Part shown: one piece after another, positions 10,839 through 18,540 of the stretch
Layout of the letters: each line of letters starts with the position of its first letter
Numbering within the stretch: the stretch's first letter is position 1
NCBI GenBank assembly: GCA_011763485.2
Contig: JAANSK020271603.1
Location: 1-21,181 of the forward strand
Reading direction: 5' to 3'
Length of the DNA stretch: 21,181 bases
Source of the DNA: Isoetes engelmannii
Taxonomy: Eukaryota > Streptophyta > Lycopodiopsida > Isoetales > Isoetaceae
Made by a program: the position numbers and the translations under genes
The notes under the pieces: generated by a model
The model's database searches: none
What the model was told of the DNA's origin: nothing
The model's input: only the letters and a program-made list of their open reading frames with translations

Positions 10839-11097
10839 TCCCGAGGAGAAGAAGCAACCTCCACATGCCTACCCGCCTGGCCATCCAACTCCTCAAGACC
10901 AACATCAAGAGCTAGAGGGTTGATGAAGGAAGTATGCTCCACCTCTGGCGCTCAGGACATACGATGAGAGGCCGGACACCCCCCCGACCCTCTGATCCCC
11001 CCAGCATATGATAGTCCCCTGCCTCTCACAGGAAGGCCGCCACGACCCAAAGAGGCCCCACGGCCCCCAACTGCATCCCAGGCTTCTCTTCCAGTTA

Positions 11098-11540
11098 CCT
11101 CCACTTCTGGACACTTGTCCGCAAGCCCACCCATACCTGTCTCCACTTCCAGACGGCCATCAGCAAGCCCACCAAAACCTGCCTCCACTTTCCGGACGCC
11201 TGCCTGCAAACCCACCACCACCACCTACCTCCACTTCCAGACGCTTGTCCGCAAGACCAACCACCCCGGTCCACAACAGAACCCCCACGGCCCCTGATAC
11301 AACTTCCACATCCCATAACAGAACCCCCACGACCCCTAACAAAACCCCCCCCCCCCCCGGGCCACCACTACGTGCCTCCACTTCCAGACCCCCGTCTGTA
11401 AGCCCACCACCACCTGCACACACCCCCCCCTCCCCCGAGCCACCACAACCTGCCTGTACTTCCGGACACCCGTCTGTAAGGCCACCACCACCTGCCTCAA
11501 CTTCATGATGCGTGTCTGCAAACACCTTAGCACCCTGCTC
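11098..11540 (-). repeat. 42-bp coding minisatellite in the ORF1 tail
   Basis: Units beginning CCTCCACTTCCAGAC (plus strand) start at 11098, 11140, 11182, 11228, 11375, 11453 and 11495; three of the spacings are exactly 42. The gap at 11255-11345 holds a different, AACAGAACCCCCACG-type, doublet. A run of 14 C lies at 11345-11358. On the minus strand each unit encodes 14 residues such as EVEAGGGGLTDGCP. Because 42 is a multiple of three, all three frames stay open, which explains the long proline-rich and tryptophan-rich shadow frames here. Confidence 0.85.
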
Positions 11541-12460
11541 CATAGGCACCTCGCGAACTAGATCCTCATCCGCCAATGATATCGGATCACCCGGCAACTC
11601 AATAGAGGGAAACATACGCTGGATCTGAGCACCATTTAGAAGCTTCAACCAAAACAAGAAATGCCATGGGCCACTTCGCACAGGAAGGAAAGTAGGCAGA
11701 GGCTGCAAAGCAGGTAAAGCCACACAGATCTTGGGAACCTGCACGATAGAGTGTGCCAGATGGACCCCCAAACCACTAGCCATGGAAACTAGAAACTCAG
11801 GCACCATCATGTCTGGCAGTAGATCCTCAATCTGAAACCAACAGGGGATCTTGACCGCGGTCAAAGAACTGGTGGACATGCCTGGAGTGTAATATTGATA
11901 GAGCACATAAGCACCCCCCAAAGCAAAAAACCCCTCGACTCACCAGCTGACGAACCGAGGACTCTGCTTCAAACATGATAATGAAAAAGTTATTAGGCAA
12001 GAATTTCAAAGGCTGGAACCTGGGTAGACCGAGCCGCTTTAGATGGCCGGAAAGCCACGCACTGAATCTCCTAGTGTCAAGAATGTACCCAGTGAAAAAG
12101 CCTAACACCGCAAAGGAAACCAACTTCTCGATCGTCTGAACATGATACTCATGATTAATGTCAATCCATGGATTCTCTGGAAGCAGGTCTTTCAAATCCG
12201 CAAAATGACGCTCATCCACAAATCTGAGAGCCTCCTCAACCCGAGTTGGCCGATGCGCTGGAGCTTTCCTCTTAATCCAATCAGAAAATCCCAGACGCGT
12301 GACACGAGAAATCGTATCCCTACCTCTCCAAGCAGAGCGTACAGGGGTAGGAGCAGCAACCCTGGCGTCCTGGGAAGTGTCCACTGCAACTCCGGGCAAA
12401 GCCATGTCCTGAACCTGCTGCCCTTTCACATGCTGCGCACCATGCATCCCATCTACCACC

Positions 12461-12468
12461 GCTGGCTC
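12461..12468. repeat. hAT target-site duplication, left copy
   Basis: GCTGGCTC is identical to 13170-13177. It belongs to ORF1 of LINE-young (minus strand GAGCCAGC, encoding Glu-Pro-Ala). Confidence 0.9.
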
Positions 12469-13169
12469 CAGGGAAAATTTTAAGCACCTTATAATGTTTT
12501 CTAAGTGAAATGAATTGGCCATTCCTTATGTAATTTAGTTGTTGAAGTGTAGCCTGAAATGGCCATTTTTGCTAATATTTTCCAGCATAAGTCTAACCCA
12601 AATGGCGATTCCTTCGTCAAAATTTTAGCGCTTCGTGTAGCCAAATTTAGATATATAGCATATCTAGATCGCAACATACCATTGATTTAATTCTCACGCC
12701 TCAAATTATATGCTCATATAAATCTAACAACCCAAGTTATAGGTCGATAGACTCAAAGAATGTAAATGCAATCTGATTCTGCAACCAAAGTTCACAAAAT
12801 ACTTGCTTATCAAACATAGTTATACTTTATGGTATACGTCACTACTATTACTACATTTGGACAGTAGGCTAGATCCCCAACGATATAGCAAAGTCATTAT
12901 TCTCAATAAGAATAACCTACTTTAAATGGCCATTTTGTTAGCCAATATCCTTCATCCACCGAACTCAAATGGCCAAAACATTGCTATGTCCTAAACCACA
13001 AAATAATGAATTGGCCATTCTAGTCCTTTATCTCCAAAAAAGTGCTACGAAATGGCGAATCTGCACCTACTAGATAGCTAACTCATCCTACTCAGGCCAG
13101 CCAGAGGGTTTTCCCAAAATAAGTAATTCGGGGCCAAATGGCCCACCGGGGCCACTAAAATTTTCGCTG
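12469..13169. mobile_element. Non-autonomous hAT transposon (MITE), 701 bp
   Basis: The ends are inverted: CAGGGAAAATTTTA at 12469-12482 and, on the minus strand, CAGCGAAAATTTTA from 13169 to 13156, one mismatch in fourteen. Both are flanked by a perfect 8-bp duplication GCTGGCTC (12461-12468, 13170-13177). CAG-G/C-G starts and 8-bp duplications are characteristic of hAT elements. There is no transposase frame, so it must have been moved by an autonomous relative. The interior is AT-rich and sharply different from the GC-rich LINE around it. Eight copies of an AATGGC or ATTGGCC word sit in the two outer parts (about 12513-12610 and 12924-13147), and a copy of the terminal AAAATTTTAGCGC word lies at 12620. 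The insertion lies in LINE-young ORF1. Confidence 0.92.
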
Positions 13170-13177
13170 GCTGGCTC
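13170..13177. repeat. hAT target-site duplication, right copy
   Basis: GCTGGCTC is the second copy. Removing the element plus one copy restores an open ORF1 frame. Confidence 0.9.
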
Positions 13178-13530
13178 ACGGACCAGCCCCTTGGAAGGCA
13201 AGTCCAACGCCACTCCAGGAGGAGTACCACTGCCAGATTCCTCAACAGAATCCGTCTCCAAGGGCGACATACTTGAAGAAAATAAACAGTGGAGTCGCTA
13301 AAACACTATCACTGCCTGGGGAGGAATCAAATTGAGAGGATGAAACAAAAACATACCGCTCATTCGAAGGTGATTCAAGAATACTACACATTTCCATCAA
13401 AAGAGGCTTCTCATCTCGCACCCCATCCAGAGGAACACGAGCCTGCTCAGCTCCCATCTGATTGGTTCGGGCCTGGGCAGCCTCAACCTGTACAACTGCG
13501 GCCAAACCAGCCTGCTACAAACCAGCTGCT

Positions 13531-13721
13531 CCCAGACCCTGGGAAGAATCCAAGGGCCTCTCTATCTGCTCCAATCCGTCAACCCGATGGGATCCAGCCT
13601 CTGCCTGACCGGCCTGCTGCATGCCAGCTTCTCCTAGACCCTGAGAAGAATCTAAGGGCCCCTGCATCAACTGTAAACCGGCCTCCACCGCATCTCCTAC
13701 CCTGGGAGGATCCCAAGGCCT
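13531..13721 (-). repeat. Imperfect repeats in the ORF1 N-terminal region
   Basis: Three related blocks, at 13531-13560, 13632-13661 and 13694-13721, share the plus-strand pattern CCCTGGGAAGAATCCAAGG. On the minus strand they encode variants of LDSSQGLG. The spacings are 101 and 62 bases, so this is not a regular array. In two of them a segment encoding Gln-Ala-Gly follows. Confidence 0.6.
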
Positions 13722-13938
13722 CTTCCATCTGTAAATTCTGGTCTATTTGCATCGATTCTCCATGCCCCGCCTGTGGTTCTACCTCCATGCCTTGAGAAGG
13801 CTGATCCGATGTGTTGCAAGCAGACGCAGCTCCGCCAAGAACCCTTCTGCGGGCCATCTCTCTGGGCTTGAGACCCAAGCCATGCGTATCAGGTAATCTG
13901 GCAGCCCTGGGCTGCAAATCGGATCGCGCAGGAGCCAT

Positions 13939-14009
13939 CCTGGAGTGATCTTTACACAACGACCTCGCCCACCGCTTTCGTTACCTTCATCGCCATCGCC
14001 ACCGCTCTG
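13939..14009 (-). other. LINE-young 5' untranslated region
   Basis: These 71 bases lie between the 5' target duplication and the ORF1 ATG. They start CAGAGCGGTGGCGATGGCG on the minus strand. In L1-type elements the internal promoter lies at the 5' end, but I see no specific motif. The presence of this leader argues that the element is not 5'-truncated. Confidence 0.6.
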
Positions 14010-14023
14010 GACCATGCAATCTT
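14010..14023. repeat. Target-site duplication of LINE-young (5' side)
   Basis: This is a perfect 14-base match to 6921-6934, abutting the 5' end of the LINE. Fourteen bases is typical for L1-type target-primed insertion. Confidence 0.93.
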
Positions 14024-15140
14024 CACCACAACATGTTCTTCATTCCCACCCCAAATAAAATTATGGACAATGGTAACTATCATTTGAAATTTTGACTGAG
14101 AATCGATAAGGGCAGAGGCTATATAAGTGTGGAAATTACTTAAAACATGGGCAGACAAAGCTTAGCAGCTTTCCGCCAGAGCAAATGCTTTTGCAACCCT
14201 TCTATGATAATATCCCCTAAGCATCGGAGGTAGAAAAATATGAATGCCCATAGGAATACCTAAAGATTTAGTAGCCTTCCCATGATGAAGCACCTTCCAA
14301 GGAAAATCAGCAACACAAGGAGGCCCAAAAGCATCAAGCATCCATAAGGCACACTTTGGCCAACCAACAAGAACTCCAGATGCCAAGGAAAAAATTATCG
14401 AAAACAGGCTTTGCATTCTGAAGATTGTCCGGATTAGCAACAAGAAAGAGGAATGTGTTAGCATAGTGATTATAAATTTCCAGTAAACCATCCTCTATAG
14501 TTGGGCCTTGCACTACCCCATCCTGCATTGCGCTAGCAGATAACTATGACAGGACCTCAGCTACTATTTTGAACAGAAGCGGAGCTAATGGGCATCCTTG
14601 GCGAACTCCTCGCCCAACAGAAAATACATTGGAGGATTCCTCCCGAAAAATCATAGTAGATAGTGCAGAGATATGGAGCTTTACTACAACATTGATGAAC
14701 TGCTGACCAAAGCCCAACGTCAAAAGGCACTTTTTCAAAAAATTTCAATCCACACTACTTGGCAAAATCTAACTTAAGATAGAATATGCGTGACCTTTCA
14801 ATCTGGCCCAACCCATGTCCTCATACGCAGCATCAACATTGTGTAAAATGCGCCTCCTTGATAACAAGCCAGATTGAGGAGGAGAGATTGATGCAGCCAA
14901 GACATCACGTACTTTATTTGCAAGGGGCCCTTGCAAATATTTTATACACGGACAATAATGTGATAGGGCGGCAATCAGATATTGTTTGCGGCTCCTCACA
15001 CTTGGGAATAAGAGAAGGATCTTATCCAAACTTCAGAACCTATGAAACTCACAGAAAGCATTGTAATGATCGCAACCCAAGCAATCCCAGTGTCTTTAAA
15101 AAAATTCCACTGGGAGACCACCTAGCCAGGGCACTTGTCT
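14010..15140 (-). pseudogene. LINE-old, middle piece of ORF2 (reverse transcriptase)
   Basis: This holds the reverse transcriptase core of the old copy. Recognisable parts in order are LIPK near 15030, SGLLSRRRILHNVDAAYEDMGWAR at about 14870-14800 (matching SGFVPGRNILTNVAAAYEGLYWAR), GVRQGCPLAPLLF near 14610, and YANTFLFLVA near 14460. The last replaces FADDTFLFLVA: one catalytic aspartate codon is gone, so the enzyme would be inactive. The piece ends in FIWGGNEEHVVVKIAW at 14023-14010, exactly where LINE-young begins. Several frameshifts separate these blocks. The high end (15140-15136) is the 5-bp duplication flanking the solo LTR. Confidence 0.82.
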
Positions 15141-16688
15141 TGTGACGGCCCCAGCTAGTGTACAATGCTCCAATCGTATTTAAACTGGAGTTTCCCCCTC
15201 GTCATCCATGACACCAACGAAAGGCCGTCCATCTGACATGGGATCCTTGATGGTGCACAAGTGTCCATGTGGGAGATCTGGACGTGTCATTGATCCCGTC
15301 TCCCTCGGGATCCACCTATCAATGCAAAAGCGTAAAACATAAGTACAAACAACAACACCATATATACAATACCACCTTGAAGGGTGGAGATCACCATATC
15401 GCCTGAGAACAACATAGTATCATAACACAATGGAAAATCCTACCCAGGCACTCAATGCTATGACTGACGGCTTAAGTCTCCACAGTTCAATGCAGACAGA
15501 ACTCATGGCATTGGATTTAAATGGCATAGAACATGGTCTTTGGGTTGTCCACTCCATCTGCCCCTCCTGTGCATACTTTGTAGATAGGCTGATAAGTCTT
15601 GGGACTTGACCGTAGCTTGGCGGGTGCATGGCCGAAGGGGCTACTCCATGGTTGCATCTCCCCAGTCCCGATGAGGCAGGAAGGAACTTCTCCCTTCCAG
15701 AGAATCCATGTCCATAGCAGGCGAGCTAGAGGGCTACCACTGCTCGTACATGACTGGAACCCCATTGAAGGAGGCCGCGCCTCCCAAGAGGTGTCGAGCC
15801 CATACCAAGAGCCTCATGCAATGCATACTAGTATAGGCCTAGCTCACAATGTTCCCCGGTAGGCCTTAAATACCAGAGGGATGGGACAAGTTCCTCCTTA
15901 TAAGCCGGTCTGGCCCATCCACCCATAGTGCAGGCGGGATGCACATGCCGCAATTAGTTGGGAACTAATGAGACTAAAAACTAGGGTCATACTACTAAGC
16001 AAGCCTTGGGTCTCTACCCCCGTTCCCAATACACAAGAGGGCCAACAAATCATCCAATGATAACCATAATGAAGCCAAAAACATCATAACAGAATAGAAA
16101 ACTATCTAACACACATAGTTAGAGTTCATTAAACAGTTCTTGGCATAAGAATGGCCAATGGCCGTTCTAAAATGAAAAAATGGGCAAGTAGCACCGACCA
16201 GAACCCTGGCTGGCGAGCATGGCTCCTCGGAAAGCGTCCATGGCTGCTGGTACGGATCGCGGTGGTTGCTTGAACTGGTGGGCGTGCTCCCCAAGACGAA
16301 TGGCAGGTGAGCTGATGGCAACTGCTGGAATGGCCGAGCTGATGGCGAGTGTTGAAAGGGTGAGCTGATAGCGACTCCTCCCTGCTAATGGCGCTGATCC
16401 CAAAGCAGGCACATTAGGCTTTTTTCCCTTTTATAGAGGGGGTACATTTAGGGTACACCCTTCTAGGGTTTGATGGTAATAGGTCAAGGCCTAGGATCGT
16501 GCCATGTGGCGGTTAGCATAATATATTGACATGTAACCATATATGCAATATATTGGGGTCTAGGGTACGCCACCCCATGGGTTATTCTTTACCGACTACC
16601 CGAGTACATGTCGTACATACGGCATGTACTAGTGACGTGGCCAATATAATATGCATATTTATACCGTATATTATCCTAGACTGTCACA
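15141..16688. mobile_element. Solo LTR of an LTR retrotransposon, in LINE-old
   Basis: The segment begins TGTGACGGCCCC and ends GACTGTCACA, so it has TG...CA ends within a short TGTGAC/GTCACA inverted repeat. It is flanked by a 5-bp duplication TGTCT (15136-15140 and 16689-16693). This is the signature of an LTR left by recombination between the two ends of an element. There is no internal coding region. At 1548 bp it is long, which would suit a Ty3-type family, but the family is not proven. A TATAAAAG-like box on the minus strand near 16435-16428 hints at minus-strand transcription. Both ends and the duplication are intact, so the insertion is younger than LINE-old. Confidence 0.8.
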
Positions 16689-17460
16689 TGTCTTTCTCTA
16701 AAAGAAAAGTAGCTGAATGTAACTCATTGATGGTGATATTTGATTCTATGTGTGCACGTTGCTCTGCCAACACAATGGGGTCCACCTTCGACAAGATTGC
16801 AGATTGCATATCCTCCTGGAAGAGCAATGGATGCCTGACAAAAAAAGGAGGAAAATGGTCCTGGAGGTACTGCTTCAACTGAATCGATCAGAAAATTCTA
16901 AACACATAAAGAAAAATAAGGGAGTTAATAAATGCCACCATACGCCTTCTCTTAGCAGCCCGAAAGAAGAAGTGAAAGCTTCTATCACCAGATCCAAGCC
17001 ATTCCAGTCCAGCCCTTATCCTGGTTTGATTCACATGAGTTGTCTCAATGGCTTTAATCTCTGTCAAGGTGGCATTTTCCCTAGTACCAGAAGATGGGGA
17101 AAGAGCACGACATCTCTGTAGCTCCTGATACAACCCAGTTAGTTGGAATCTAGCCTGATACACCTATGCATGACCCCACTACTTTGTAGAGGATTTAACA
17201 ACCATAAGAGCAGCAACCACACCAGCCATACCACCGGGCATTTGTACTACTTGCTACGAATTCACTATCCTTCAAATGCTTAGTATTGAGCTTGAAGTAA
17301 GTTTTTGTAGCTGTTCGATATAGAGGTCGTCCAGTATGAATTAAGATCTGATACTGCACTATTCAATAAATCAGTTCTCTGCAACTAAAGAAAATCAGCA
17401 GTTATGCCATTATAATAGCCTCGATCATGTTGCGCGTAAGCTCTACCATTGTATAGATCC
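16689..17460 (-). pseudogene. LINE-old, 5' piece of ORF2 (endonuclease end and linker)
   Basis: The piece begins with GRAYAQHDRGYYNG near 17455-17410, matching GRAYARHDRC of the LINE-young endonuclease. It continues with FKLNTKHLKDSEF near 17300 (FRLNTRLLKDVEF in the young copy). The linker LYQELQRCRALSPSSGTRENATL at about 17140-17070 and GLEWLGSGDRSFHFFFRAAKRRR near 17000-16940 follow. The YLQDHFPPFFVRHPLLFQEDMQ segment lies at about 16870-16800. It stops at LLEKD at 16689, where the solo LTR begins. Beyond that LTR, KCPG continues the motif seen as SKDKCLG in LINE-young. Confidence 0.8.
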
Positions 17461-17814
17461 AACAAGGACGCATAGTTATCAAGAATTAAAATATATTATC
17501 TATAATTTCAAGTTTTTTTTTTTTATGATTTTTATATTTTAAGCTTTGAATGTCTTTCAAAAACTTGGGCATGCAAAAGAATAGCAGGCCAAGAATTTGC
17601 CCTTCAAACTGAATCGCAAGTTGAAAAATTGCCCTTCAAAAAAATACTAGCGGTCCCATTCAAATTTAAGGCTTGATTTGTTCTATGCTAATGTTTCTCC
17701 AATGCTTTGGTTTATCACTACTAATGCTATGGTTTATCATGGGTGCTTTGCCGGCTCTTGACTTTTTTGCTACTACGATTGATTTTACTTGCACGTTTGC
17801 ATCGTCTTTTTTAG
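17461..17814. other. AT-rich spacer between LINE-old and the plus-strand LINE
   Basis: A run of twelve T lies at 17513-17524. Two similar segments, AATGCTTTGGTTTATCA and AATGCTATGGTTTATCA, lie at about 17700-17740. It may hold the 5' leader of the downstream plus-strand element. I found no target duplication matching the 3' flank of LINE-old. Confidence 0.35.
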
Positions 17815-18337
17815 ATGGCTCGTGGAACCCTTAGATCGAGAAAGCGGTCCATGGAGAGTCGTGATGAGGCCGGCTTATTCAGTGTGTCTGTTGCACCTTC
17901 TACACCAACCACCCCCGTTACACACCCACACATAAGCAACTCCAGCTGCTGCACCAGTCGCTCCGGATCCCCGGATCATGCTGAGGCCCCGGCATGGACA
18001 AGAGCCCGGAATCACATCTTGCCAATTCAAAGTCAGACTATTTGGAAGATTTGGAGGCTAAGATTGCGGCTTTGCAAGAGACTGTGGAACGTAAGAGTAA
18101 GAAGAGCCGCACCCCTGCACTAAAGTTTGAGGATAACATGAAGCAATTTGATTTTTTGAAGATGTATTCTCAGCTTTGGAGAGCAAGTTACGACTTCTGA
18201 AACATTTAGAACCCCCTGTGAAGAAACTGATAGATAAAGGTATTACCTTGTTACATAATAACAAGCAACTTGTTTTGATCAGGGGACGCGAGGGGTCGAA
18301 GGTCGCTGAATGTTTTGAGTTGAGCGATTTGGTCTAG
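17815..18337 (+). pseudogene. ORF1 remnant of the plus-strand LINE (coiled coil)
   Basis: A possible start is the ATG at 17815 (MARGTLRSRKRSMES), followed by a Ser/Thr/Pro-rich stretch. The frame changes near 17990. After it, at about 18033-18104, comes SDYLEDLEAKIAALQETV, a clear heptad-like coiled coil with Leu/Ile spacing. It is followed by a charged segment and, after another frame change, by PPVKKLIDKGITLLHNNKQLVLIRG and CFELSDLV then TAG at 18335-18337. Coiled-coil ORF1 proteins that form RNA-binding multimers are known in LINEs. Assigning this to the same element as the ORF2 downstream rests on strand and spacing (about 200 bp). Confidence 0.5.
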
Positions 18338-18540
18338 CCAAATGGTGATTAGTGCCCTGCTCTAGGCTTAGGTCATGAGGATGCTCGTTCCATCTGGCCC
18401 CTAGCCTCTGAGTTTTCAGTGACTTGTTTTTAGTTGGTATTGTGCTCTTCTGTTCTTGCTGCCTCTTTTCTTAGCATGGTTGTCCAATTTGTGTTGTTTC
18501 GTGTTTGTGTACATTCAACTAGGCTCTAGAAACAAAAAGG

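Larger units (their letters stand above)
10835..13938 (-). pseudogene. LINE-young ORF1: DUF4283-like RNA-binding protein, broken
   Basis: The start chosen is the ATG at 13938 (MAPARSDLQPRAARLPD), 71 bases into the element. The N-terminal third is low-complexity with repeated LDSSQGLG-type blocks. The frame passes cleanly across the MITE insertion (REPA joins VVDGMHG) if one target copy is kept. About 12190-11690 holds a DUF4283-like domain: GFFTGYILDTRRFSAWL, FFIIMFEAESSVRQLV, GAYVLYQYYTPGMS, IPCWFQIEDLLPDMMVPEFL. That domain occurs in plant L1 ORF1 proteins that bind the element RNA. The CCHC knuckle that commonly follows is not visible; Gly-rich 14-residue repeats take its place. The end is GRHVEVASSPRE then TGA at 10837-10835, overlapping the ORF2 start. 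Frameshifts lie near 13550, 13280 and 11930 (a run of six G) and in the repeat tract, with a stop at 10954-10952. Confidence 0.75.
6935..14009 (-). mobile_element. LINE-young: full-length L1-type LINE inserted in LINE-old
   Basis: All expected parts are present in order on the minus strand. They are a short 5' leader (14009-13939), ORF1 (from 13938) with a DUF4283-like domain, ORF2 (10838 to 7067) with endonuclease, reverse transcriptase and zf-RVT, a 3' leader (7066-6954) and an A-rich tail (6953-6935). It is flanked by perfect 14-bp duplications of GACCATGCAATCTT (6921-6934 and 14010-14023). Without the hAT MITE and one copy of its duplication the element is about 6.37 kb. ORF1 and ORF2 together carry roughly a dozen stops and frameshifts, so this copy cannot move by itself but is much younger than LINE-old. 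It is also GC-richer than its surroundings. Confidence 0.92.
5636..17460 (-). mobile_element. LINE-old: decayed L1-type LINE split by later insertions
   Basis: This is the base of the nested stack. Its own sequence survives in three pieces: 17460-16689, 15140-14010 and 6934-5636, about 3.2 kb in total. In that order they run collinearly with ORF2 of LINE-young, from the end of the endonuclease through reverse transcriptase and zf-RVT to the 3' end. The element is 5'-truncated near 17460, in the segment matching GRAYAxHDR of the endonuclease. It has many frameshifts and stops and is clearly dead: the reverse transcriptase YADD box has lost an aspartate. Its 3' end (AATAAA-containing leader, then eight A) resembles that of LINE-young, so they are one family. 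I could not find its target duplication, consistent with age. Confidence 0.85.

Noticed and set aside
11008-11508. Proline-rich, extensin-like open frame on the plus strand
   Set aside because: It is the opposite strand of the 42-bp minisatellite in LINE ORF1. A 42-bp period keeps every frame open, so its length is no evidence of coding.
15599-15862. 87-codon plus-strand frame and other short frames inside 15141-16688
   Set aside because: They lie within the solo LTR, which is not expected to code for protein, and have no motif.
17513-17524. Run of twelve T as the tail of another minus-strand LINE or SINE
   Set aside because: No recognisable element lies on the right-hand side in the needed orientation and no duplication was seen; AT-rich DNA gives such runs.
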